In this document: positions 34,497-61,500 of the stretch, in pieces
How the letters are laid out: each line of letters begins with the position of its first letter
How positions within the stretch are numbered: position 1 is the stretch's first letter
Assembly: GCA_026874595.1 (NCBI GenBank)
Contig: CM049308.1
Location: forward strand, 71,024,624 to 71,088,623
Length of the DNA stretch: 64,000 nucleotides
Source: Sipunculus nudus
Lineage: Eukaryota > Annelida > Sipuncula > Golfingiida > Sipunculidae
Direction of reading: 5' to 3'
Position numbers and translations under genes: made by a program
Notes under the pieces: generated by a model
What the model was told of the DNA's origin: nothing
The model's input: only the letters and a program-made list of their open reading frames with translations
Databases searched by the model: none

Positions 34497-34575
34497 CGTA
34501 TATATATATTTATATATATATATATTTATATATATATATATATATATGTGTATATGTATATGTATGTATGTATAT
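34497..34575. repeat. TA/TG microsatellite
   Basis: A TA array with TTTA interruptions passes into TGTATATGTATATGTATG. ORFs across it are dipeptide runs. Confidence 0.8.
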
Positions 34576-34759
34576 ACCAATCTGGCCATGCAGTAGAAAA
34601 TGTGAGAGAAAACAAGAATCGTTTCATATATTAAATTGGGTAGAAGTTTTATAGGGTATGTGAATTTACGGATACACAAAGGTAAAATACGAAGGAAACT
34701 CTTTGTTAAAAATTTATTTGAAGTTTAAATTACCTGTGGATCTAAACATGACTGTTTTG

Positions 34760-35787
34760 CCAGGTCCAACAGCCATGGGACAACAACGCTTCAGCGAGTC
34801 TGCAATTGTTTTCGTGTTGCGTCCATTCGTGCGTTTGCTTTGGGTGAAAATTGCTCACATCCTCGAAGTGGTTCAATGTGTTGGTCTAAAATTTGGCATG
34901 TCCATACATCCTGGAGAGTTTTCTTGTAGACCAGACAGGTTGCTTCACCGACCTTCCCGTTTCAAAGAATACACTGATGTCCTTTTCTTAGGAGAGGTTT
35001 GCCGTATTAGCCTGACATTGTGCATGTTAATAGAGCTAAGATACCTCCATCTCGTACCCAAGACTGGTGGCGCCATCTGCAATTGTTTTTGCGTTGGATG
35101 GATGTATCAGAATGAATTTTGAATGTTTATCCGTTTTGGATATCTTTGTTGTAGACCAGACAGGTGGCGCCACCTGCCGTTCCGTTTTGTAGAATTCAAA
35201 GATGCGCTTTTTCTCAGTAGTGGTTTGGTATATCGGCCTGTAAATTTGCATGTTCATCCGTCTTGGACCTGCAATCGCATATTTGTAGAATACGTTCATG
35301 CATTTATCCAAGAACTGATCTAATGTATCAGCTTGAAATTTCATATTTCCTCAGATTTTGGGTACCTCCATCATGTACACAAATCTGGTGGTGCCACCTA
35401 CAATCATTTTCACAAAGCGTAGATCCATCATAGATCAGACAGGTGGCGCCATCTACCTTTACCTATTCTTAGAAGTTATTGCCTTTTTTTCAGGAGTGTT
35501 TTGATGTATTCACCTGGAAATGTTAATGTCCATAGATCTTGGAATGGTTTATTTTGTATGCAAGACAACCTGGGCCACCTACAACTAATTTCACCTCGTA
35601 TCCATCTAGCTGTAGATCAGTTTTTGGTGAAAATTACACATATATGAGGAGTTTAATTAGCATCTCTGATGCAACAAATTTTGGAGTCATATGTCTTGTC
35701 AGGAACATTCAATGCCTTTCTTCACCTATGCCTCTGTGATTTGGCGGATACCTAGCTGTAGTCGCTTGTCAATTGCCCATATTCTAG
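34760..35787 (+). mobile_element. diverged Helitron-like element, family A
   Basis: It shares the family A ending GCGGATACCTAGCTGTAGTC followed by GCTTGTC and TATTCTAG (CTAG at 35784-35787), but the second hairpin arm has mutated. The body has GGTGGCGCCATC at 35063, GGTGGCGCCACC at 35163 and GGTGGCGCCATC at 35442 in the same alternation as the other copies. The 5' end is unclear. Small ORFs inside are repeat translations. Confidence 0.5.
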
Positions 35788-36031
35788 TTATAAATAGCAC
35801 GCAGACTTATCTCGGATAATTTCGCAGTTGGAGTGCTACTCTCTAAATGAGCATTCCGTGATTAATCTTTCACTTCCAACATACACAGTTAGATCTTTAG
35901 GCCAATTATTTTCACATACTTTAACATATATAGTGGTTTCAGTAGTTGTGATTGCCCGTATGTGCTTAATTTTCATATAATAATACATTATATTGATTAA
36001 TACATATTTTTATGCGTTACTTTTTTAAAGA

Positions 36032-36445
36032 GGTCCAATCACCTGTAAAGCATGTTGAGTTTATACGAAAAATAGCTTCTTCCATTTAAAATAAATTCGA
36101 ACCTGCCAATATATTGCCCTGCAACCGGTTGCTTACTCCTGTAAACTAATGTTAAAATCAGTGGACCGGGCGCGATCCCAGGTGTAAACATAAACACAGC
36201 ACATGCATCGCCAGGCCACACCACATGCAAATCAGGGAATGCCCTGACTGACCTGATAAAAAAAAATGTGATACATGTTCCCGCTGGCTCAAACATCGCG
36301 TGTTGCGGCTCACAATCAGACTTCCGGTCACGCTGCCTTGTTATGGTAAACAGCCACGTGGACTGTGTTTACCAACACGCATAGCCATAACAAGGTGTTT
36401 AACAACTGTATGCGAGGTACTGCGACTGTGTGCTTGCAGAAGCGG
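36032..36445 (-). repeat. ~400-bp interspersed repeat, second copy
   Basis: Reverse-complement match to 18569-18980 over its whole length, with conserved landmarks ACACAGTCCACGTGG, ACCGGAAGT, GAGCCGC, CGCGATGTTT, TTGGCAGGT and CAGGTGATTGG. Its end next to 36437 touches the GGATCC-ended foldback, so one may have inserted beside the other. Confidence 0.7.
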
Positions 36446-36660
36446 ATCCAGGGGGGGGTCCAGGGGGTGCGGACCCCCCCCCCCCCCACCCTCTTTTCCA
36501 CCCGAAGCAACCTTTTTAAGGGGTTTTAGACGAAAATTTGCTGCCTGGACCCCCCCCCCTTTTCCAGACCTGAAGACCTTTTTTTTTTAGGATTTTCATT
36601 AGTCCTCCTGGGTTGGACCCCCCCCCCCCCCCTTTTCCTAAATCCTGGATCCGCCCCTGG
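36437..36660. mobile_element. GC-rich foldback/MITE with GCGGATCCAGG ends
   Basis: The left end GCGGATCCAGG and right end CCTGGATCCGC are perfect inverts. Between them lie several runs of G or C (7-16 long) in GGTCC...GGACC contexts and repeats of CTTTTCCA. Elements with these ends and C-runs occur in many invertebrate genomes (from memory). Non-coding; the ORF across it is Pro-rich by composition only. Confidence 0.6.
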
Positions 36661-37120
36661 CTTGGAAGGATTTGCTGGGAAACTTTCATAAAAACAAAGA
36701 TAAACTGCTATCGCGAAAGAGTAGGCATAATATTGCTTCTGGTTATGTCCTTTTAAGATTTTTGATATTTTAAAATGAGTGAGGAATTAACTGACATTTA
36801 TAAAACCAAAAGCAGATAAATTTGTCATTTTGAAAATTACTTACAAAAGATACAAATTATTATTTGGAGACCTAGCGCTATCTAACTTACTCAGATGACC
36901 ATGATACATTTTCAGTTCTTTAAATTTTTATTTAACGAGCCATTTTTAATATTTAAAAGATTCCCTAATAAGCCACTACAGCCAATACAATGTTAAACAA
37001 TTCTTACTATATATATATAGTCCTGAATGTGTTAGCTCTGATTGAAATAAAATTTTTCTCCTCATGCATTGCTGACATCTGGTGGCCAATTGATGCACTA
37101 AAGCCACCTCATAATTAAAT

Positions 37121-38242
37121 GGCAGGCCTTATTTCCACTCCCCGGGAGTGGAAATAAGGAATGTTTATTTCCACTCCCCCTGGGGGATTGGTAATAAGGG
37201 ATGCTTATTTCCACTCCCCCTCATTGTAAAGGCTTGTGCAGTGTATAAGTATTCTAGGAAAAATGTCACCAAAATGTTTTCTGTGAGTCTATTTTATTTA
37301 TAAATAGGCAAGTCTATAATACTATATATTACCAGTAATTCTTGTTTAAAGATTTTCAGCAAGTCTGTATTGTACTCTATAATATTGAACCATTAGGGGC
37401 ATATTTATATATAGTGTTACATGTGTGCATTAAAAAAGTGAAATGCATTCCAAAGTGTTTCATTGTTACTGTATTAATTTAACATAATTTTAAAAATACA
37501 TGATTCTCTTGAGTAAATTAAACTTGCAGTTTACTTACATTCAAATTTCTGGCCAGATCTTTTAAGACAAAAAAAATGTATATTTTTCTGCAAATAGTTA
37601 CATTTTGTCTATTAGTTTGTGTCATAATTGTAGGCCTATAGGTTTATATCTATTTTAAGCCATGGCTACAAGCTTTCAGTAGCTCAAATAGGCCGGGCGG
37701 GAATGTTTAGACAACAATTTGTTTCCTGGCTCAGTCCTTATCAGTTGATGGTTAGCACCTAATCAGTAGGGCCAGTTACAGAGTTTGTGTCTCCATTTGA
37801 CCAGACTAGTGCTGGACATTGATCAGGTCTTAGCTCAGGGTACAGGTGAAGTCTAGACAGTTGCACAGGACGATACACTCTGGTTCGCAACTTCATTAAT
37901 TTATTCCATCACTAGCTGATTTTATCCAAAACAATTTCAATGGCATGACTGTGGTGTCAAAATAAGTGAACTTTGTCTGAAAGAAAAACTAGAACTACAA
38001 GGAAATAAAGGATGCATAGGCCTACATGTAAAAGTAATAATAAGACTATTGTCACCAGTGTTGGACATAAAGGTAAGACAAATAACCAACTTCTATTATA
38101 TTCTGTACGGCCTACGAGGCTGATTAAAGTGAATTTCTTAACGTACAAACATTTAACTTTCCATAATATATATAGGGGATGGAAATAAGTATTCTTTATT
38201 TAAACTTCCAAGGGGAGTAGAAATAAGCATGCATGCACTTCC
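37121..38242. mobile_element. 1.1-kb non-autonomous element with palindromic TTATTTCCACTCCCC ends
   Basis: The left side has three copies of TTATTTCCACTCCCC, the first forming a near-perfect palindrome with 16-bp arms (about 37138-37170). The right side has GGGGATGGAAATAA and GGGGAGTAGAAATAAGC in opposite orientation. The 9-bp word TAATTAAAT flanks both outer edges (37112-37120 and 38243-38251), a possible target duplication. There is no ORF of note. The exact termini are less certain than the internal inverted repeats. Confidence 0.5.
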
Positions 38243-38521
38243 TAATTAAATAGGTCTACCAGAGAATGGCGCCTTTTAATAGTTGGCAATACGTCTATTA
38301 CATTGACAATCTGAACCGTTCTGGATTAATCGAGATCCACATTGTATTGTGCAAGTGCGTCCAGCATCTTGATCGAGGCAGCACTTGGTCCTAAATTGGG
38401 ATAAATTTTTATCTCCTTGAAATGTCACACATCCTCTATCTTTTAACGTACTCTTTAAAAAATTAATGCAACTGGGGCACAGGTACGGAAATTCCGGTCC
38501 AGTTGAGTTCCCCCGCGAACA

Positions 38522-38533
38522 TTTCGCGCCAAA
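38522..38533 (+). promoter_or_regulatory. E2F binding site in the MCM5 promoter
   Basis: TTTCGCGCCAAA is the classic double-overlapping E2F site, 24 bases before the MCM5 ATG; a nearby TGGCGCC at about 38268 is a weaker match. MCM genes are well-known E2F targets at the G1/S transition, so the site fits cell-cycle control of this gene. Position so close to the ATG implies a short 5' UTR or a site within it. Confidence 0.8.
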
Positions 38534-38557
38534 TCTGACATCTCAACAACAGCGAAA

Positions 38558-53049
<14,492 letters not shown>

Positions 53050-53366
53050 CCATGGAATCTGCTGCAGCAACCTGTTTAACCATCAGTGCATTTATTCCAC
53101 AAAACTTAATTACCTGCCTGCCATGTCATTATATCATAGAAACACATTGATAAAAACTGTCAAGACATTCTGACTTATGTATGAACAGTTTTGATATTCA
53201 TTGTCTCTCTGAATAATACTGCGACGAAAATATTTTTCTTGTGCGTCATCTTTTGCATTTTGAAGGTTTAATTCTGTCAGAAAAGTTACTGAAACTATGC
53301 AAGCTATAACAAGAAGAAAACTGGAACGGTATGATTCAGATCTCTGCTGAACTGTGTATATTGTGT

Positions 53367-53372
53367 AATAAA
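53367..53372 (+). terminator. polyadenylation signal of MCM5
   Basis: AATAAA lies 318 bases past the MCM5 stop codon and is followed by a GT-rich stretch (TTTGTGTTCAATAGTGTG), as expected around a cleavage site. Confidence 0.6.
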
Positions 53373-54895
53373 TATCTGTAATATACCAGCTGCTTTATTT
53401 GTGTTCAATAGTGTGCCTGAGACTTGTGTGGCATACAACTTGTCTGATATCAACTGAACAATCCATGAAGCCATTCCAGCTCTAGCTTTTGTTCATAGGA
53501 CGAAGTTGGTGTTTTCACTACCCATAACGTATGGAAGCCTACAATGCTATATAAACTCATACCAGTACTACAATCACTTTGAAAAAGTCATACTGCAGGC
53601 ACATGTATTATCTATTTAATTTATATAAATATTCTTTTAAAATAATTCTTTTAATACTTGTCTGTTATTTCATAGTACCAAATTTGCAGACCTTCATTCA
53701 GTATCTAAAATTGTTAATTTATATTTTGAAAATTAAATGAACAATTTTTTTAAGATATTAATTTATTTGATTATATAATATGAGAATATAAGTAACTGTT
53801 AATATTTTATTATTTAATATCTGAAATTTTGATATCAAATAATTAGATCCTGTTATGTACAAAATTTAAAGTATAAGATTGTTGAATACCAAATTAATTG
53901 TGAAAGTGATATAAATAATATTTTATTTGTTTTGTAAAATTGATATAAGTTTAAATCACTCTCCATATTCCTAAATTATCCTATGCTGGTTTTGCTGCAA
54001 TGAAGAAGGGCATGCCTGAAGAATAAAAGCCATGCATGCTACCATTATTGTAAAGTTTACCACCTCTGTTCACTCTCAAGATGTACTATGTGATAAAATA
54101 AAACATGGCATCATATCCAAATGAACATATATACACTTAAGAAGATGGGGTACTTTTGTCTCCAGTTCAGAATCTGTCCAGAATCTTGATGTAAACAGTA
54201 GAAACAGGACACAGCCCTACCAAAATTCCTCTCCTGATACATACACAAAGGACTAAATTGTAAGCTTTGATACTAAATATTAATATGACATAATCATGAA
54301 TAATTCCTTTGGAGACCATTTTTAGTTGCACTGAAAACTTTATTTATTAATTATGCGAAATAAGATTAAATCTTAACAGAAGTATGTACTATAAAATAAA
54401 TTTATGTGAAATATATATGAAAATAATAAAAAATGTACAAGTATGCATATAATTATAAATCAATATTTTACATATGCCAGGGTCTTTACAATGGGTTGCT
54501 TTTAAATTACATGTATTCAAGAGTTCATACAATTATCTTATAATTTCGACTTGAAACGCCCCTATAATCATTGAGGTTTCAAAATATATATATATATATA
54601 AACAGAATTAAAGAAGCTGAAATAATTAAGATCTCCAGTATCATTAGGCTTATTGTTAATGTCAGACACAGTATAAGAAAATTGTGTAGGTAACTGGATG
54701 ATATAGGTGCTTCTAATATTAATATATAATATAAAAATGTGATTGCAGTGCTAGTTTATAGCACTCCTGGCTGCGCAAAGTCGAGAATCCTCCCATCAGT
54801 TTATGTAATAGTAATAGTAATAGTAATAGATACCCCAGTAATAGTAATAGTAATAGTAATAGAAGATAAAATGTGGTTATAGTAATAGTAATAGT

Positions 54896-54964
54896 AATAT
54901 CAGAAATTGAAAGTAATAGTAATAGTAATAGTAATAGAACAACTGTAATAGACCCCATGTCTGG
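54896..54964 (+). repeat. 69-bp repeat with GTAATA microsatellite, copy 2
   Basis: Matches 47463-47531 except one base (AACAACTG versus AACATCTG). It is preceded by additional AGTAAT clusters from about 54806, so this may be the source locus. Confidence 0.85.
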
Positions 54965-55515
54965 AAGTTGGGTCAAGAGAAGCCTAATCTTTTGATTTTA
55001 CTCAAAAAGGATACACAGTTCAAATGACTTTTAACCAGTTGGAACAATATTGCATCCATGATTCTTGCGCAAAAAGAATACTGACACAGAAGACCTTGTG
55101 TCAGTTTCCTGATCTGGATTGACCCACTGACTGGATTCAAATTGGAAATTTATCTGACCCACCACTAAAGTTTAACCTGTTTGAATTTTTGGCTTGGAGG
55201 GAGAAGATAAGACCCAAATTGTTTGACAGATGTAGATCCAGGGCAGAAATCAACACCGCTCCAGCTTAATATCAGGAGAGGATTTGAAATGAGGTCACTC
55301 TGACCTATATTCTCACAGTTATGGAATTAAAACACGGCTTTGAGCATGTTAGATGTTTGCCCTCTGTAGTGTTAATTTACACTTCCATATGGTTGCTCCA
55401 GTTAGGAGTGATATACTGCACTCATTAAATTTATACAAAGTATATATGCAGGGCCCTTCCCGACAGGGCAGTGTTCTAATTTCAGGTTCATCCAAAGAGC
55501 AGGTGATTTCAGTTT

Positions 55516-55575
55516 ATGCAAGCAAATGATTTGGTCAAGGATTCTCAAAGTAAAGATCAAATCATTTGCTTGCAT
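55516..55575. repeat. inverted repeat with 21-bp stem and 18-base loop
   Basis: The left arm ATGCAAGCAAATGATTTGGT(C) at 55516-55536 pairs with 55555-55575 with only one G-T wobble. The size (60 bases) is in the range of a microRNA precursor, but the stem is unusually perfect, and short foldback DNA is equally possible. Confidence 0.75.
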
Positions 55576-56184
55576 CAATTTAATATTGCATAGAAATGAT
55601 CCTAGGGTAGTGCTTTCTGAAGTTTGTTCAAAAGGTCTCTTGTTCAGTGACTTTTGGCTAATTTATGGGAAGCTGAATTTAGTCATTTGCATAACAGCCC
55701 ATTTTAGTTCAGTGGCTACAAAGATCTTCTCAAAAACCACTGGGCCAATTTCTTAAATCTCACACATTAATTATCCTCAGATGTTGATAAATCAAGTTTG
55801 TTCAAGTGGTTTTGGTTCAGTGCTTTTTGTCTGAGTTACAGGAAGCTGAACTTGGCCAATTTACTGTATCTTTCTATATGAGTTATAAACCTGCGAAACT
55901 TTTTCGACTGTTGCCACTGAAGCCAGTTTGTTAAATATTTTACAAGAATAATCCCGACAATAATTCTTATAATAATTGTCATTTATGGTTCCACATGAAT
56001 GAGTTTTGGCTGAATTATGGAGATTGAATTGAGTCATTTTACCATATATGTTAGCTGTGTGATGCTGTTACATCTAGCCTGGCACCAGTTTATCAGCATC
56101 TATTACATCATGCCACTAGACATTTAGATTTCAGGTTATCTTTGGTTAATATTGACAAGAAAGTTATTTTGAAAGCTTTTAAAA

Positions 56185-56215
56185 CAAGGGACCCATGGGT
56201 CACGGCGCTCAGCTG
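56185..56215 (+). repeat. isolated terminus with ACCCATGGGTCA palindrome
   Basis: AACAAGGGACCCATGGGTCA, then CGGCGCTCAGC, matches the left end of the 5505-7940 repeat (AACAAGTGACCCATGGGTCA). No matching right end is visible close by, so it is probably a truncated copy. Confidence 0.6.
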
Positions 56216-57199
56216 TTATATATGATAAAAAAAAAAATATGATTTGGGAAAGAGGCACATGCTGGTTTTGTGTGGTAATAAATATAAGCTTTATTACGAG
56301 TTGTTGGTGTTCAGCTTATGTATGATTTTGATAGTATCTTTGGAGACAGGGAAGAGGATTGATTTAATTTATTTTATTAACAAATGGAGTGCTATTGTCA
56401 CACAGATTTTGACTTGGCCATATAACTTATAAGCAGCACATATAATAAAAGTTTAACTATTTATTAAAATTTAATAAATATTGTGCCATTATAATTTTTA
56501 TTTGAAAAATAAGAAAATCATGATTTTTTTAAAAATAAAATATAACTGAAATTATTATTGAAATAATATTACAGAATATATTCATTAATGCATTTATGAA
56601 TACATTTTGAAAGTATCTGCACTGGTATTCAAATACTTTCATATTACCTGAATCTCCATTCTTATGCAATAAATTTTTTTAATGCAGTATATATTCATAT
56701 TCATATTCAAACACATTTGCAAAGCTTTCGCACCATGTCTATTATTTATTCAGTTTTAGCCAAACAATGATTTTGCGAATCCAAAATAAAAAACAAAATT
56801 CACAAATTTAAAGAATGATCATAAGTACCTGGTTTTATGGCTTTTATTTATATCCATCCATACAAGATTCTTACATCATCAGTAACAGTAATTTTCTGTT
56901 ACTCATCAACTAACAAATTCCTTTTCTATTAATTTTTCTTTAATTTGTTATTAAAAACCAATAAAAAATTATTAATTTATTGTTTATTGTTATGTTGTTT
57001 TTCAAAACAACTACTGGATGAGCTGGGTTGGACACCTGGATCAACTGTGGCTGGGCATTAGCTGCCTGGCTGCCCCAGTGTATGCTTTGCTCAAGCGTGC
57101 ATAATCTGATGAAAGGTCAACATACAGGTGACTGAAGAGGGGCTTGATTGAGCTTTGGTCTGACATGGTGTCATAAAAACATTAATAAAAGCTACAATA

Positions 57200-58130
57200 T
57201 TTGGCCAATTTGTTTCAGCTTTCTAAACTACAAAGATGAAATCCTTATGTGTGCATGATATGAAAATTATATCAACAGTGCTCTCAGGAAACAAACATGC
57301 CATGGTAAAAGTTGGGCAAAATTTAAGGTACTAATTTTATATTTCTACTAATAACTTATAAAATTTGAAAAATTCAGAACCAATATTTGGTATTCAATTG
57401 AATCTTGATTAAATAATGTTACATCTCTGACAAAAAATCTCTAGCTTCAGCAATCCTCTTGTTAAGGGAGTAAATATATTTCTTGATTTTTTTCAAATGT
57501 GCATCAGGTTTGGGCCCATAACTTAAAACAATTACGCAATACTGACATCATTTCTGGCATGTGCATAGCGAATGTATAGAAAAATATGTATATTATATAT
57601 GATCAAAATCAAATCAGTGGTTTTGATATAAGGCAGTCTTACAGTATAACAATGGGTTTTTAATGGAAAAATGAAGTTTTCATCAATATTTCAAAGGAAT
57701 TAAGTCCTAGTGATCAAATTCTTGGCATGGTAGGGGATTTTGGAGACATCTAACTGTATGCCAAATTTAAGGAACTTAGAGCTGAAGCTGGGGAGCTGAG
57801 CTCTAGAAAACTGCATAACACTAGCTTGATGTAAACATTATGTGACATGGTGCTTGAAAACTTGAATAAAATCTACAGTTTTTGAACAACTGGTTTCAAA
57901 TTTTTGGTGTTAACAGTTGAAATGGTAACAAAAACATGCTTTGAAAATTAAATCCTCAGCAGTTACAGGGAAAAAATGTGCCATGATCAAACTTGGGCAA
58001 TATTTAAGGTACCAATTTTATATTTTTGCCAATATTTAAACAAATTTGACAGATTTTGATCTAATTTTTGGTATACAATTAAATTTTGACCAATTAAAGT
58101 TGTATTACTGAAAAAAAGTCCCTACCTTGA
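57200..58130 (+). repeat. diverged direct repeat, ~700-bp period
   Basis: The segment near 57290-57450 (CATGCCATGGTAAAAGTTGGGC, AATTTAAGGTAC, TATTTGGTATTCAATT) recurs near 57975-58110 with the same order of words and many substitutions. It is non-coding and abuts the Helitron-like element that follows. 56220-57200 shows only AT-rich DNA. Confidence 0.5.
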
Positions 58131-58159
58131 ACACTTTTGGTCTTAAGCTTTATAGTGTA

Positions 58160-60503
58160 CAAGACTGGTGGCACCACCTACAATAATTTTTGCACAGTGA
58201 ATGGCCCTGCTTATTTCACAGGAGGGGTTTGACACATCAGTCTGACCCCGCTGCCGCTGCGACCGCCACTGCTGCATAGGCTTCCCGAGAACTCCTCCAT
58301 AACCACCAGGCAGAATTTTTTTAAATTAGGAATTATGAATGGGTCACGTGAACTGCTGCGCCCTCATTTTTGGTTGACCTCTGAACTTTCCTCTCTGCCC
58401 AGTGTCCATTTGTGCGTCTGTTTCCAAACATAAACCCACATATCTCAGGAAACATTTGACCGATCAGGCTGAAAATTTTTTACAAATGTACCCCTTGGAT
58501 AGCTTTATAACATACACTAATAATGGTGGCGCCATCTGCAACCATTTTTGCAAAGGGTCCATCTGTTCATCTGCCTTGGGATTAAATCACTCATATCTCT
58601 GCATTGGTTGGACTTAATCCACTTGAAATATTGCATGTGTATACATCCTGGACAGCTTTCTTGATTTTATGACAGGTGGCGCCTCCTACATTCACGTTTA
58701 AGCTGCTGATATCCAAGCTCATATCTCGGGAACCGTTTGACCAGTTGGGCCAAAATTTTGCATGCGTAAGATCTCCCATAGCTCTTTATCATACGCAAAA
58801 AAGGTGGCGCCACCTGCAACCATTTTTGCACAACTTCCATTTGTTCATCTGCCTTGGGATAAAATTACTCATAATTCGGCAGTGGTTTGACTTATCCACC
58901 TGAAATTTTGCAGGTTTATACATCCTTGACAGCTTTCTTGATTTTATGACAGTTGGCTCCACCTACATTCACATTTACGCTGCAAACATCCAAGCTCATA
59001 TCTCAGACACCATTTGACCTATTGGGCAAAAATTTTGCATGTTTATAGATTTCACATAGCTCTTTATCATACGCAAAACTGGTGGTGCAACCTGCAATCA
59101 TTTTTTGCACAGCGTCCGTCTGTTTGTTTGCCCCAGGATAAAATCACTTATATCTCGGCAGTGGTTTGACATATCTGCCTAAAATTTTGCAGGTTTATAC
59201 ATCTTGGATAGCTTTCTGTATTTTGCGGCAGGTGGCACCACTTACATTTATGTATAAGCTGCAGACATTCAGGCTTATATCTCAGGACTAGTTTGACATA
59301 TCCCCCTGACATTTTGCTTGTGTCTAGATCTCACATAGCATTTTATCATACACAAAATTGGTGGCGCCACCTGCAACCATTTTTGCACAGTGTCCATTTG
59401 TTCATCTGCCTTGGGATAAAATTACTCATGTCTAGGCAGTGGTTTGACTTATCCACCTGAAATTTTGCAGGTTACTACATCTCCAATAGCTTTCTTGATT
59501 TTATGACAGTTGGCGCCACCTACATTCACATTTATGCTGCAGACATCCCAGCTCATATCTCCGGAACCATTTGACCTATTAGGCAAAAATTTTGCTTGTT
59601 TATAGATCTCACATAGCTCTTTATCATATGCAAAACTGGTGGCACCACTTGCAACCATTTTTGCACAGGGTCCGTCTGTTTGTTTGCCCCAGGATATAAT
59701 CACTTATATCTCGGCAGTGGTTTGACATATCTGCCTAAAATTTTGCAGGTTTACACATCTTTGATAACTTTCTGGATTTTGTGGCAGGTGGCACCACCTT
59801 CATTTATGTATAGGTTGCAGACATTCAGGCTTATAACTCAGGAACCATTTGACAGATTGGGCGAAAATTTCGCATGTTTATAGATCTCGCATAGCTCTTT
59901 ATCATACACAAAACTGGTGGTGCCACCTGAAACCATTTTTGCACAGCGTCCGTCTGTTTGTTTGCCGTGGGATAAAATCTTATATCTCGGCTGTGGTTTG
60001 ACATATCTACCTAAAACTTTGCAGGTTCATACATCTTGGATAACTTTCTGGATTTTGTTGCAGGTGGTGCCACCTACATTTATGTATATACGCTGTAGAC
60101 ATTCAGGCTTATATCTCAGGATTGCTTTGACATATCCCCCTGAAATTTTGCATGTGTATAGACCTCACATAACTCTTAATCATACACAAAATTTGTGGTG
60201 CCACCTGCCACCATTTTTGCACAGCATCCTTCTGTTTGTCTGCTGTGGGATAAAATCACTCATATACAAGTAGTGGTTTGAATTATCTGCCTAAAATTTT
60301 GCATATGTATACAACTTGGACAGCTTCTGGATTTTGTGGTAGGTGGCGCAACCTACATACACATTTCAGCTGCAGACATCCAGGCTATTATGCAACACAC
60401 CTCACTTTATTTCCCCTTGCCACTCAACCCATGCCTCACTTCACCCGTCCCACTCTGATTTAGGCGGATACACGTAGTCACTTGTTGACTAGTTGTATTC
60501 TAG
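58160..60503 (+). mobile_element. Helitron-like element, family A, longest copy
   Basis: The 3' end is a hairpin (TAGTCA, loop, TGACTA) followed by GTTGTATT and CTAG at 60500-60503. The body carries at least seven alternating half-units with GGTGG..CCACC boxes, some intact (58803, 59359) and many with C-to-T or G-to-A changes at the central CG (59228, 59645, 59788, 59909, 60065). The 5' part has the CGCTGCCGCTGCGACC stretch matching the GC-rich start at 20778, but the TC hairpin start is missing. No Rep/helicase ORF. Confidence 0.55.
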
Positions 60504-61019
60504 TTTTTGTGTTGTGTGCACCCATGCCAGAATTTCAGCAGTGATGTTTGTTTAATTGTTTCTTGTTCTAAGTGTTTAGTACTTGCATTGTTCATATACA
60601 TGTAACACATGTTCTTGAAAAGTAATGGTCCAGCATTGAAGCATTATACCTGGTGTAATCTCATTGCACAGGTTCGCATTAGGCCTGTAGGCCTTGTATA
60701 ATTTTCCTGGAAACAATTTTAAACCATTTTGAGAAACTATTCTTATTCTGTAACATCTTACCACCAGTCTATGAAATGGACACGACTGGGAACTTTGAAA
60801 ATGTCATAATAGACATTATGCTCCCACATCCATAGGAACAATGTTCAAGAGCTGCCTACCCCTGTTAAAGCAAGGCTTGAATTCTCATGCATGTGCTTCA
60901 CTATTATGTCACAAATTGCCTTATAACCATATTCCTGAAGGATAAAGCAATGGTCACTTGTAATGGATCCAATAAACCATGGATAAATATAAGACATATT
61001 TGCATATATGATCAATGCA

Positions 61020-61290
61020 TTAGTAATTCAGATACTGGAGCTTTTGTATTAAATTTTTTATTATTCTGTGGGGTACTTTTGAGCCCCATATCTCAGAGGA
61101 TATGGGTAACAGAGATCTAATTTCAGGTATCCAAGGAGATTTTTCATGGACCTTTCTGTATGTCAAGTAAGAAGATTCCAGGTATAGTGGTTACTATTTG
61201 TGCCATGTTAACAGACGACTGGCCGGACAGACAATGGATAAAGAGAGATCGCCATAGTTCAGAAGACTTTCAGGGGTGATGGAACAGACT
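61020..61290 (+). repeat. partial copy of the 7340-7940 repeat end
   Basis: Words such as GAGGATATGGGTAACAGAGA, TTCATGGACCT and GATCGCCATAG match the last unit and terminus of the element at 5505-7940 in the same order. Truncated and non-coding. Confidence 0.55.
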
Positions 61291-61500
61291 ATACAGACAC
61301 CATTTTATATAAATTGGCTATACAGACATCATTTTATATAAACTGATCATCCCTCTTTGCAGCAGAAGACATATAACAACACAATGGTATGGTGGGTGAA
61401 CACAGTACCAGAGTAAAATGTATTGGACATCTATTGGAGGACAATAATTCAGTTCACTAGTTTGGTCAACATTTTCATTAAGAAAATTGGCATTATTGTA

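Larger units (their letters stand above)
53410..56180. other. repeat-rich intergenic DNA downstream of MCM5
   Basis: No gene can be supported. The stretch contains AT-rich DNA, an AGTAAT microsatellite cluster (about 54806-54964), a 21-bp-stem inverted repeat (55516-55575) and degraded repeat text with GTTCAGTG-type words (about 55600-56040). Confidence 0.5.

Noticed and set aside
54719-54976. Leu-rich 85-codon minus-strand ORF downstream of MCM5
   Set aside because: It is the antisense of the AGTAAT microsatellite.
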